From positions 1-56,119 of the forward strand of contig NZ_LXYE02000061.1 of NCBI RefSeq assembly GCF_001659685.2: a DNA stretch of 56,119 nt, written 5' to 3'. Positions 1 to 6,841 of the stretch are shown here, piece by piece; positions within the stretch are counted from its first letter, which is position 1, and each line of letters starts with the position of its first letter. The DNA is from Labilibacter marinus. Lineage in GTDB: Bacteria > Bacteroidota > Bacteroidia > Bacteroidales > Marinilabiliaceae. The translations under genes were made by a program, and so were the position numbers. The notes under the pieces were generated by a model that was not told the origin of the DNA, did no database searches, and saw only the letters and a program-made list of their open reading frames with translations.

Positions 1-172
1 ACTGATGTATGGTTTCGTAGCGGAATTCAAAGCAATAAAGTTCAAATTACGCAATGAGCCTAATTTGCCACCTTTAAAATAGTCAAATCGGCAGATTTGG
101 CGGAGCCCGAAAAGAGCTACACTGCTCAAAATTACTACAAAACCGCTATGAACTATACATTTTGTTAGCACC
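1..172. repeat. attC-like element a (left end cut by window edge)
   Basis: Imperfect inverted repeat with arms at 6-23 and 143-159 (one single-base gap and a few mismatches) around a central part with smaller hairpins, for example CAAATC-GGCA-GATTTG. The right outer box is GTTAGCACC at 164-172. The left AAC box would lie just outside the window. Complementarity of 164-172 with 745-753 marks the edges of the HEPN cassette. Confidence 0.55.
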
Positions 173-868
173 TGCTATTCTTTGTGAATGTTAGTCATTC
201 TTAACTTCATTAACATAGTATTTCCCCACTTCTGCAGTAAATTCACCGAGGTCGCTATAACTTATCTCTACTTCAAAGTTCTTATTTCCGTTTTTATTGT
301 TATTCCAAAACGTCAGTCTTGCGTTACTTACGTCAATTGAGAAATTAGCGTGTGCCAAAGAGTTTCTTAAAAGTCTTAAAAATTTGAGTGTGTCAATATC
401 TTCAGTATTTGCAGGCAGGTTAATAGTAAAATTTTTTCGTGTAGTGAATGCAAATTTAGTACTAGTCATTTCCCATATTTCTTTCGGGATAACCATTAAA
501 CCATACATAAGCAAAATAACTGTTCCTTGATTTTTTGTGTGATAGAAATTCAAATCTTGAATTCCTTGGTTGGTTTGAAACTTACTAAAAAACTCCGAAA
601 TTGTCATATCGGGATTTGTCTTCAGTTGTTCGTCAAATTGAAAAAGGAACTGTCCATTATACCAAGTCCATACTGGGATTTCTTCTCTTGAATTACTCAT
701 ATTATTTTGATTTTTCACAATGTATGTATGTTTGTTCTTTAGTTGGTGCTAACGTCTCGTATATGAAACGTTTGGCATTTATTGCACTATCTTTCAAAAT
801 ACGAAAAAATATTTTTACTTGTAATAACTTCAAATATAGCACTTTCCGCCAAATGTTATATATACATT
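164..868. mobile_element. Cassette 1: HEPN-like gene
   Basis: The unit runs from the GTT of element a to the GTT of element b and carries one gene on the minus strand. Read on the minus strand, it would instead run from 753 downward through element a, and the gene would be co-oriented with its attC. The two edge boxes are perfect 9-base reverse complements. Confidence 0.55.
191..700 (-). CDS. HEPN-like cassette protein, 169 aa
   Basis: I recognise no specific family. The C-terminal half has R112-N-S-L-A-H117, the Rx4-6H motif of HEPN ribonucleases and of HEPN toxin or defence proteins, in a predicted helical context. The N-terminus is rich in aromatic and charged residues, with no signal peptide or obvious membrane segment. 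The start is ATG at 700; an in-frame GTG at 718 would add six residues. The gene is the only one in its cassette, between attC-like elements a and b and next to two restriction-modification systems, which suggests a defence or stabilisation role. That role is inference from context and one motif. Alternatively it could be a cassette protein of unknown function in which RNSLAH occurs by chance. Confidence 0.6.
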   Translation of the reverse strand: MSNSREEIPVWTWYNGQFLFQFDEQLKTNPDMTISEFFSKFQTNQGIQDLNFYHTKNQGTVILLMYGLMVIPKEIWEMTSTKFAFTTRKNFTINLPANTEDIDTLKFLRLLRNSLAHANFSIDVSNARLTFWNNNKNGNKNFEVEISYSDLGEFTAEVGKYYVNEVKND

Positions 869-879
869 GTTGGCGGTTC
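745..879. repeat. attC-like element b
   Basis: The left box GGTGCTAAC (745-753) is followed by an arm at 760-777 that pairs imperfectly with 847-862. Pairing continues inward (TGC..TAT near 784 with ATAGCA near 836). The right box GTTGGCGGTTC is at 869-879. The structure is about 130 bp with unpaired bases along the stem, resembling a folded attC. Its left box is complementary to the right box of element a, and its right box to the left box of element c. Confidence 0.6.
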
Positions 880-913
880 GTTCTTTTTCCTTTCTTTGTT
901 AATCATTTCGTTA

Positions 914-921
914 TATATTTG
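914..921 (+). promoter_or_regulatory. Candidate -7 element for the C5 methyltransferase
   Basis: TATATTTG fits the Bacteroidota -7 consensus TAnnTTTG. A TTTG at 895-898 is a possible -33 box, but its 15-nt spacing is short. Transcription from here would start near 928, which favours translation from ATG 953 over the upstream in-frame ATG at 782. Confidence 0.35.
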
Positions 922-952
922 TAACCATTGTGTAAGGTTTAATAATGTGGTT

Positions 953-2203
953 ATGAGTGAATATATATCTCTTTCAGAAACAGCAGAATTAGTCGGGAAA
1001 TGTAAAGAAACCCTGAGAAGATGGGACAATGAAGGTATTCTAAATGCTGTTCGTGAGCCTGTTTCCAATTATCGTGTTTATAAAAAATCAGATGTCCATG
1101 CATTATTAGGAAATCTATTTGAGGATATTAAAGAGGATGAAGTTTCAAACTATGTTAAGCCTAATCATGATTATTCAGTTCTTGAGTTATTCGCTGGTGC
1201 TGGTGGTCTTGCTGTTGGTCTTGAAAAATCAGGTCTTAAATGTGTTGCTTTAAATGAAATCGATAAATGGGCTTGTAATACTTTAAGAAAAAATCGTCCG
1301 AATTGGAATGTTCTTGAAGGTGATATTAAGGACTTCAATTTCTCGAAATATAAAAATCAAGTTGATGTTGTTACAGGTGGTTTTCCTTGTCAAGCGTTTA
1401 GTTATGCTGGCAAGAAACTAGGTCTTAAAGATGCCAGGGGTACATTGTTTTATGAGTTTGCTCGTGTTGTTCAAGAAGTTTCTCCTGCTATTTGTATCGG
1501 AGAAAATGTCAGAGGACTACTTAGTCACGAAAAAGGGAAAACACTGCAAGGTATGATTTCTATTCTTGACGAAATTGGTTATAATGTTGTTCCTTTTCAA
1601 GTATTGAAAGCAATTAATTATAAAGTTCCTCAAAAACGGGAACGTTTAATACTAGTTGGCATTAGAAAAGATATTGACATCAATTATGAGTATCCAGAAC
1701 CTCATAAAAAAATATATAATCTTTCTGATGCTCTTAAAAAAGGCGAATTATTTGATAAAAATGTCCCAAAATCTGACGGAGCTAAATATCCACAATCTAA
1801 AAAGGAAGTTCTTGATTTAGTACCACCCAAAGGATATTGGCGAGATTTACCTTTAGATATTCAAAAAGAATATATGGGCGGTAGTTTTTATTTAGGTGGC
1901 GGAAAAACAGGAATGGCTCGTCGAATTGGTTGGGATGAGCCAAGTTTGACCTTAACCTGCAGTCCTGCTCAAAAACAAACTGAACGTTGCCATCCTGACG
2001 AAACTCGTCCGTTTACAGTACGTGAATACGCTAGGATTCAAACATTTCCAGATGAATGGAAATTTGTTGGTTCTATTGCTCAGCAGTATAAGCAAATCGG
2101 AAATGCAGTGCCAGTTAATCTAGGCCGAGAAGTTGGATACTCAATTGTTAATTTTCTAAATAAATATTATTCAATTAAAAATCAAAAAATGGAGAATTCT
2201 TAA
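953..2203 (+). CDS. DNA (cytosine-5-)-methyltransferase with N-terminal HTH domain
   Basis: Type II modification enzyme that methylates cytosine C5 with S-adenosylmethionine. From ATG 953 it has 416 residues. Residues 4-52 form a MerR/excisionase-like helix-turn-helix (ETAELVGKCKETLRRWDNEG). The C5-MTase motifs follow in order: I, LELFAGAGG at 77-85; IV, GGFPCQ with catalytic Cys146; VI, ENV at 184-186; VIII, QKRER at 227-231; and X, QIGNAVPVN near the C-terminus. The frame stays open upstream to ATG 782, but that extension runs through attC-like element b and was not used. The HTH may repress the enzyme's own promoter or that of the endonuclease, as in other HTH-fused C5 methyltransferases. 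The gene is convergent with the endonuclease and overlaps its 3' end by 29 bp. Confidence 0.93.
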   Translation: MSEYISLSETAELVGKCKETLRRWDNEGILNAVREPVSNYRVYKKSDVHALLGNLFEDIKEDEVSNYVKPNHDYSVLELFAGAGGLAVGLEKSGLKCVALNEIDKWACNTLRKNRPNWNVLEGDIKDFNFSKYKNQVDVVTGGFPCQAFSYAGKKLGLKDARGTLFYEFARVVQEVSPAICIGENVRGLLSHEKGKTLQGMISILDEIGYNVVPFQVLKAINYKVPQKRERLILVGIRKDIDINYEYPEPHKKIYNLSDALKKGELFDKNVPKSDGAKYPQSKKEVLDLVPPKGYWRDLPLDIQKEYMGGSFYLGGGKTGMARRIGWDEPSLTLTCSPAQKQTERCHPDETRPFTVREYARIQTFPDEWKFVGSIAQQYKQIGNAVPVNLGREVGYSIVNFLNKYYSIKNQKMENS

Positions 2204-2882
2204 TTTCTTCCTCTAAAGCATCGCATCCTTTATTTATAAAATCCTTTGTGTCAATGGTAAGAATACTTTTATGCAATTCATCTACTAGTCCTTCGTAAAA
2301 GTTTGGAAAACCAGTTAATCTATGCCAAAACTCTTTGCCAATAATCACTGGAAATTGTTGGTCTATTTTTTTGTAATGCTGACTCAATTGATTTTCCTCT
2401 CCGTATAAAACACCTAAAATTAAATCTGAATTATTGAGGTTCATTGAGTTTGTTCTTGCCAAGTTAGTAACAGTTGTAAATTTCTTTAGCAATGGATTTA
2501 CATCTTCAGAGTTAATGGTATTTGGACCAGATTTCAATTGACACCATTTTTGTCTGTTATCAATTTTATCGGTAAACTCAATATCCATTCCTTTTATTAA
2601 GGAGCCTTGTGCCAATCCAAGTTCAACAAACATATTTTGTATACGTGTTCCAAATGATGTATTTATTGAGGTTCCCAAAACTCTCGGGTAATATAAAGCC
2701 TTTGCAACGCCTTTCGCTGTATAGTCTTCTTCAAGTACTTTAGATAAATACTTCACAACAATCGGGTTGATGTTGTATGACTTTAACTTAGCATTATTTT
2801 TTAAAGATGCTTCAATATGATTTTTGAATATTTTGGTTTCAAAATACTCTACAATTTTTGCAATTAACTCTTTCTCTGTCAT
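2175..2882 (-). CDS. Type II restriction endonuclease, EcoO109I-like
   Basis: Protein of 235 aa, probably a PD-(D/E)xK endonuclease. The segment KGMDIEF (Asp100) followed by CQLKSGPNTIN (Lys117) matches the catalytic strand pair and the KxGPNTIN signature I associate with the EcoO109I/PmeII family. EcoO109I cuts RGGNCCY and is paired with a C5 methyltransferase, which agrees with the neighbour here. The target of this enzyme cannot be read from sequence. At 235 residues it is somewhat shorter than EcoO109I (about 270). ATG 2882 lies about 21 nt from a TATCTTTG promoter element. The gene faces its methyltransferase and shares a 29-bp 3' overlap, so the two messages are antisense at their ends. 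Confidence 0.8.
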   Translation of the reverse strand: MTEKELIAKIVEYFETKIFKNHIEASLKNNAKLKSYNINPIVVKYLSKVLEEDYTAKGVAKALYYPRVLGTSINTSFGTRIQNMFVELGLAQGSLIKGMDIEFTDKIDNRQKWCQLKSGPNTINSEDVNPLLKKFTTVTNLARTNSMNLNNSDLILGVLYGEENQLSQHYKKIDQQFPVIIGKEFWHRLTGFPNFYEGLVDELHKSILTIDTKDFINKGCDALEEEIKNSPFFDF

Positions 2883-2902
2883 AATAATCCTTGATAAAAA
2901 AC

Positions 2903-2910
2903 CAAAGATA
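2903..2910 (-). promoter_or_regulatory. -7 element for the EcoO109I-like endonuclease
   Basis: On the minus strand this reads TATCTTTG, a match to TAnnTTTG, 21 nt upstream of ATG 2882. No clear TTTG -33 box lies 19-21 nt further upstream, so the promoter may be weak or activated. Confidence 0.4.
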
Positions 2911-2948
2911 ACAAATTCATGATATTATTTACAGTTCGCTCTTTGAAT

Positions 2949-3089
2949 GACCGCCAACGGCCACTTATAAGCGTAGTGCGGGTTTCAACGCACTTTCCTT
3001 TCAAGTTACCGCTATCGTTGTTTATTTTACTTTTGTTTGAATTACTCACTTCGCCCCGCATTACGTTTATAATTTGTTGTGAGCAGTAC
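2949..3089. repeat. attC-like element c
   Basis: The arms 2965-2982 and 3055-3072 match at 16 of 18 positions, with weaker pairing towards the outer boxes GACCGCCAAC (2949-2958) and GTTGTGAGCAGTAC (3076-3089). About 70 nt separate the arms. It is the clearest hairpin of the four and is not explained by termination of either adjacent gene. Confidence 0.65.
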
Positions 3090-3099
3090 ATTCTTTATT

Positions 3100-4623
3100 T
3101 CATTTTAGAATATTCCTAATGACATCTGCATTTACTTTGGACAGTTCTCTTGGTTCTATTTTGTGCATTCCTCCACCATAAACACGCCCTTCATCCAATA
3201 ATTGACTATCTAAAATACTATTTAAAGCATCATAGATTAATCTCTTATTTTCAATATTCTCAGATAGAAAAGACTTTAGTTTATCTTTTGGATTCAAAAT
3301 TAAATATGAATTTGACACTATTGAATCAGAATGATTTAAAATAAATCTAAAGGTGTTTTTGTTTTTAGAGTTGGAACGTCCAATATAAGTACAATAGAAA
3401 CTGCTTGACTCTCTATTTTCTTGTGCATACCAAATTTTTCTATTCTTGCACAAATAACGATTTGAGACTCCTTTCTCAATACCAGTTTGAATATAGCTAT
3501 ACAGACTTGGATATCTACCTTCAATTTCGGTTAATGATAACTTGCAATCTAAAACAAATAGCTTTTGTTCAATAATTGGATTCCTATTTTCATCACTTAA
3601 AATCTCAGTTTCTTTAAGATATCTTGGACTTGGTAAAATAGGACGAAAATGTTCTAAAGGTAAGTTTAACCTATTGATTTCTTCTTTTGCTAGAATAAAG
3701 AAAGAATTATCACCTGTGGCTATTCCTCTTTTAATAGCAAAAAAATCACTGAGCATAGAATGGTTACTAGAGTCACGTACATTTTTTTGGGGAAACCTTG
3801 TCCATTTACTTTCTTTTTCTAAATCACTTCTTTTTATGGAGTTGGACATTAAAGGTGTTTCTATATTACCTCCAAAAGAAAAATTAACTTGATAGTCTGT
3901 AGTTGGTTTCTTATTCCTAATTATTACAATTGCAGAAGATACAAGTGCATCCGTAAATTGAATATCTTCTGGAGCAAATCTATGTATTTGAATTAACTCA
4001 ACTTTATTAAGTAAGTAGTTTTTTATTTCCTTTCCATAATTGACATCCATAAATTCACTAGGTATCAGCCAAACTCCAATTCCATCTGAATCCAACCATT
4101 TATGACTTATTGCGACGAAGTAACAATACAAGCCAGCAAGACTAGATAGTTTTATATTTGAAGACTTAACTGCATTTTCTTGAAGTACCTTTTTCTGACC
4201 ATTTAAATGATGATGACGAACATATGGAGGGTTGCAAACAATTAGGTTATATTTCTCATTTGATGAAATTTCTGCCTTGCAAAAATCATCAATTCTATAA
4301 TCAAGTTTTGATTCTCTCCATAATTCTTTTGACTCTAATGCATAATGTAGGTCGATTTCATAACCTGTAGCTGAATCTATTTTATTTAAAGGAAAGTTTT
4401 TTAATAATGCACTGTAAAATGAACCAGTACCAATTGCTGGGTCAAGAAAAGTGATTTTTGAATCCTTGTGAAAGAAATGCTTTGTATATGAAAGTATACT
4501 ATTTGACAATTCTATTGGTGTTGAAAACTGACCTAGTTTGTTTCGTTCCAAGCGTGTCTTCAAAGAATCCAACTTTAATTGTATTCCTTGACGTTTTTCC
4601 TCTATGATATTTAAACTATTCAT
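3100..4623 (-). CDS. Eco57I-like adenine-specific DNA methyltransferase
   Basis: Gamma-class N6-adenine methyltransferase of 507 aa, the modification partner of the XamI-like endonuclease upstream. The SAM-binding motif I is FLDPAIGTGSF at about 59-69. The catalytic motif IV is NPPY at 131-134, followed by YVRHHH as in Eco57I/TaqI-type methylases. An N-terminal segment QFSTPIELS (32-40) resembles the entry motif of this group. The C-terminal 250 residues probably form the target-recognition region. The gene starts 2 bp after the endonuclease stop codon, so the two form one operon. XamI (GTCGAC) is paired with an adenine methylase, which supports this match, but the specificity here is unproven. 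Confidence 0.9.
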   Translation of the reverse strand: MNSLNIIEEKRQGIQLKLDSLKTRLERNKLGQFSTPIELSNSILSYTKHFFHKDSKITFLDPAIGTGSFYSALLKNFPLNKIDSATGYEIDLHYALESKELWRESKLDYRIDDFCKAEISSNEKYNLIVCNPPYVRHHHLNGQKKVLQENAVKSSNIKLSSLAGLYCYFVAISHKWLDSDGIGVWLIPSEFMDVNYGKEIKNYLLNKVELIQIHRFAPEDIQFTDALVSSAIVIIRNKKPTTDYQVNFSFGGNIETPLMSNSIKRSDLEKESKWTRFPQKNVRDSSNHSMLSDFFAIKRGIATGDNSFFILAKEEINRLNLPLEHFRPILPSPRYLKETEILSDENRNPIIEQKLFVLDCKLSLTEIEGRYPSLYSYIQTGIEKGVSNRYLCKNRKIWYAQENRESSSFYCTYIGRSNSKNKNTFRFILNHSDSIVSNSYLILNPKDKLKSFLSENIENKRLIYDALNSILDSQLLDEGRVYGGGMHKIEPRELSKVNADVIRNILK

Positions 4624-4625
4624 TT

Positions 4626-5585
4626 TTAAAAACCAAACTTTTCTAAGTCTTCAATTCTATGTTCCCATACCCAATCAATTCCTTCTGCTGCTTCATAGCC
4701 TAGATATCCTGAATCAAAATAACCACATAAGAATAAATCAAAAGTTATTTTATCGCCATATGTATTTCTAAGCTGTTGCATTTTGATAGCTTCTTCTTTC
4801 CTTCGCTTATTTGTGTTTGTAAAATCACCTGCAGATTTGGCTTCAAAAAGTGCAGGAAAGTCACCTTGCTTGGACTCCTTCCTCATAATCACAGCATCTA
4901 CAGGTATATTCACACTGCGTCCATCTTCCAGTTTTACTGGTACGTTAAATCTGAATGAAAAAGTACCACTCGGCATTGATAAAAAATCATCTGCTTCTCC
5001 TTTTTTTAATTCGCGGTAACCACGGGCTTCAAGCCACAATTTCATCGCTTTTAATTGTCGTTGTTCTTGAGCGTTTCTTATAATTGGGTCAGCAACAGCT
5101 CCACATAGTCTGTCGGCAACAATAGTAGATGCACGATAAACTTCCTCTTTTGTACCTTTATCATTTCTTGACTTCCAAACAAAAATATCAGGGTCTGCCA
5201 TTGTTTCAATAATATTCCCAATATCTTTTAATTGATTTATTAGAAGCGGTATCTTCATTTTTGGGGGCATTCGATGCTCAATCTCCATATTTTTCACCAA
5301 GTTTGGTGAAACACCAGAAAGACCAATCAATCTGTCTCTAGCAATTGGAGGGCATGTAGTCATTCTAAGCATGGGTAGCACTGATGGGTGCTCCTGTAGG
5401 ACTTCAGGTTTAATATTTGTAAGATTTTCAGTCCAATTTAGTGCTTCTTCGACTTGTTTCGTTGTGTGTATTCTTGTGTCTCTATATGCTTTTGGAGCAA
5501 AGTGCATAAACCAATTATTATAAAAGTCCACTGATTTTGCAACATCTTCTTTCCAAATATCAACTTTATCTCTATTTACAGCCAT
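4626..5585 (-). CDS. XamI-family type II restriction endonuclease
   Basis: Protein of 319 aa resembling the RE_XamI family. Likely catalytic residues are Asp230 (NIPVDAVIM) and Glu248-x-Lys250 (FEAKSAGDF), a PD-(D/E)xK arrangement. Residues 77-140 contain TCPPIARDRLIGLSG and DPDIFVWKSRND, segments I associate with this family. XamI itself recognises GTCGAC. The gene is first in a two-gene operon and the methylase follows after 2 bp. Placing the endonuclease first is riskier for establishment in a new host than methylase first. A full TTTG-N19-TATTTTTG promoter sits just upstream, inside the cassette. Confidence 0.83.
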   Translation of the reverse strand: MAVNRDKVDIWKEDVAKSVDFYNNWFMHFAPKAYRDTRIHTTKQVEEALNWTENLTNIKPEVLQEHPSVLPMLRMTTCPPIARDRLIGLSGVSPNLVKNMEIEHRMPPKMKIPLLINQLKDIGNIIETMADPDIFVWKSRNDKGTKEEVYRASTIVADRLCGAVADPIIRNAQEQRQLKAMKLWLEARGYRELKKGEADDFLSMPSGTFSFRFNVPVKLEDGRSVNIPVDAVIMRKESKQGDFPALFEAKSAGDFTNTNKRRKEEAIKMQQLRNTYGDKITFDLFLCGYFDSGYLGYEAAEGIDWVWEHRIEDLEKFGF

Positions 5586-5608
5586 AAAATATTTTCCTTA
5601 TTTTTTTA

Positions 5609-5639
5609 CAAAAATACAATAATTCATTGGGTTCTCAAA
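5609..5639 (-). promoter_or_regulatory. Promoter of the XamI-like R-M operon
   Basis: On the minus strand it reads TTTG, 19 nt, TATTTTTG, a full match to the Bacteroidota consensus TTTG-N19-21-TAnnTTTG. It lies 24 nt upstream of ATG 5585 and inside the cassette, so the R-M genes do not depend on an integron promoter. Confidence 0.7.
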
Positions 5640-5648
5640 TTCAGCACC

Positions 5649-5771
5649 GTATTGCTCACAACTACCTAGGAAAACAACCTTAGGTGTTGTTATTTTTGTT
5701 TTAACAAAGCTAAAGGTGCACAATACATGCCATATAGGCAAGAATAACACACCTAAATATGTTAACTATGG
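5649..5771. repeat. attC-like element d (right boundary of the array)
   Basis: Outer boxes are GTATTGCTCACAAC (5649-5662) and GTTAACTATGG (5761-5771). The inner arms 5680-5698 and 5739-5756 pair well with small gaps. A second short hairpin (ACCTAGG near 5664 with CCTTAGGT at 5678) overlaps the left arm, so the fold is less regular than in elements b and c. If the array reads leftwards, this could be the attI-proximal site or a cassette relic. Confidence 0.5.
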
Positions 5772-5976
5772 TAATTTTAGCTAACTCAATAAATATGGAG
5801 GCAGTAACAAGTGCATAAATCATCTTCGGTTTTAGTGTTATCTCATAATAAATGGGGCGTAATCTAACCAAAAGTGTAATTGAGAGCTATGTTTTCACTC
5901 TTCAACTCTATATATATTGATTTCATTTCTTTAGTTTCAGTTTTTTTTTTAAAATTGGGGCACATTTTATAAAGAC
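5772..5976. other. Gene-free junction between island and chromosome
   Basis: No open reading frame, integrase remnant or clear promoter is visible here. A run of T at 5941-5950 is the only notable feature. The next gene starts at 5977 with GGGGCAC about 18 nt upstream and no obvious Shine-Dalgarno sequence. Confidence 0.4.
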
Positions 5977-6813
5977 ATGGCGGAGAAAGAAAAAGAAGAG
6001 CTTACCAGAATTGACATCGAGAAGGTTTTTAGAGATAAAAATCCAGGAGTTTTAAAATGGATTCCGAAGTTTGTAATTTCATATTTAAAAAAGGTTATTC
6101 ATCAAGATAGTCTTAATTGGATGCTCGAAAACTATGCAGATAGTTACAATGTAGATTTTGGAAGAGTTTGCATGGAGCATTTTGGAGTTAAAAGTAAGTG
6201 TATTGGCTTAGACAAAATTCCCACAGATGGAAGATATCTTTTTGTAGCAAACCACCCGCTTGGTGGATTAGATGGTATTATTTTTCTGACAGAAGTAGGG
6301 AGTGTTTTTAAAAATATTAAATTTCCAGTTAATGATATTTTACTGTTGTTAGGTAGGTATAATGATATCTTTGTTCCAATTAATAAACATGGCAGTCACT
6401 CCAGAGAAGCGGCAAAATTAATTGAAGATGCGTTTACTTCAGAAGCCCAAATGTTATTCTTTCCAGCAGGACTAGTTTCGCGTAAGCAAAAGGAAGGTAT
6501 AAAAGACCTTGAGTGGAAGCCAAATGTTATAAAAAAAGCAATTAAAACTAAACGAGATATTATTCCTGTGCATATTGATGGTAGAAATTCGAACTTTTTT
6601 TATAATCTATCTCGTCTCAGAAAGCTACTTGGGATAAAAGCTAATCTTGAAATGTTATATCTTGTAGATGAAATGTTTAAGCAAAAAGGTAAGCTTGTAA
6701 ATCTTCAATTTGGAACGCCAATTCCTTGGCAAGAATTACAAAATGGAGACTCTCCAAAAGCTTGGGCCGAAAAAATAAAGAAAACAGTCTACAGCTTACC
6801 AAAAATAATTTAA
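5977..6813 (+). CDS. glsA: Lysophospholipid-type O-acyltransferase (GlsA-like)
   Basis: Membrane-associated acyltransferase of 278 aa. FVANHPLGGLDG carries the catalytic pair His93 and Asp99, with the HPxGGLD spacing typical of the GlsA/OlsA-like subgroup. FFPAGLVSRKQ (about 167-177) is the second conserved acyl-acceptor motif. In Bacteroides thetaiotaomicron, glsA adds the second (O-linked) acyl chain to N-acyl-3-hydroxy-acyl-glycine, completing glycine lipids. The next gene, 28 bp downstream, looks like GlsB, the enzyme for the first acylation, and this pairing is the main reason for the specific call. The gene order is the reverse of the one I recall for Bacteroides. A generic PlsC-like acyltransferase is the alternative. 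Confidence 0.78.
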   Translation: MAEKEKEELTRIDIEKVFRDKNPGVLKWIPKFVISYLKKVIHQDSLNWMLENYADSYNVDFGRVCMEHFGVKSKCIGLDKIPTDGRYLFVANHPLGGLDGIIFLTEVGSVFKNIKFPVNDILLLLGRYNDIFVPINKHGSHSREAAKLIEDAFTSEAQMLFFPAGLVSRKQKEGIKDLEWKPNVIKKAIKTKRDIIPVHIDGRNSNFFYNLSRLRKLLGIKANLEMLYLVDEMFKQKGKLVNLQFGTPIPWQELQNGDSPKAWAEKIKKTVYSLPKII

Positions 6814-6841
6814 TTTTGTCTTTGCAAAAATCTATTTTTTT

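Larger units (their letters stand above)
869..3075. mobile_element. Cassette 2: type II R-M pair
   Basis: The unit lies between elements b and c and holds convergent C5-methyltransferase and EcoO109I-like endonuclease genes whose 3' ends overlap. The edge boxes (869-877 and 2950-2958) are perfect 9-base reverse complements. At about 2.2 kb with two genes it is large for an integron cassette. Confidence 0.55.
3076..5760. mobile_element. Cassette 3: XamI-like R-M operon
   Basis: The unit lies between elements c and d and carries an endonuclease-methylase operon with its own consensus promoter. The edge boxes at 3076-3089 and 5649-5662 are reverse complements at 13 of 14 bases, the strongest such match in the array. 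Confidence 0.6.
1..5771. mobile_element. Integron-like gene-cassette array carrying two R-M systems and a HEPN-like gene
   Basis: Four long imperfect inverted repeats (1-172, 745-879, 2949-3089, 5649-5771) separate three units. Each repeat has an outer box ending in AAC on the left and one starting with GTT on the right, as attC sites do. The boxes at the two inner edges of each unit are complementary: GTTAGCACC at 164 with GGTGCTAAC at 745; GTTGGCGGT at 869 with ACCGCCAAC at 2950; and the 14-mer at 3076 with the 14-mer at 5649 (13/14). That is expected if each unit circularised by joining its two ends into one site. The seven-base boxes do not fit the classical RYYYAAC/GTTRRRY consensus beyond AAC/GTT, so this may be a divergent integron or an integrase-less attC cluster. 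No integrase lies in the window. Three of the five genes are co-oriented if the array is read on the minus strand. Confidence 0.65.

Noticed and set aside
297-530. Plus-strand frame of 77 codons inside the HEPN-like gene
   Set aside because: It is antisense to a longer gene with a recognisable motif and shows no domain of its own.
782-952. Upstream extension of the C5 methyltransferase to ATG 782
   Set aside because: The extra 57 residues are encoded within attC-like element b, and a promoter -7 box at 914 lies inside it. ATG 953 gives the normal HTH start.
745-3089. Hairpins b and c as rho-independent terminators or IS/MITE inverted repeats
   Set aside because: Arms are about 60-100 nt apart with no T run. 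Each hairpin differs in sequence, no transposase is present, and edges match the neighbouring cassette rather than the other end of one element.
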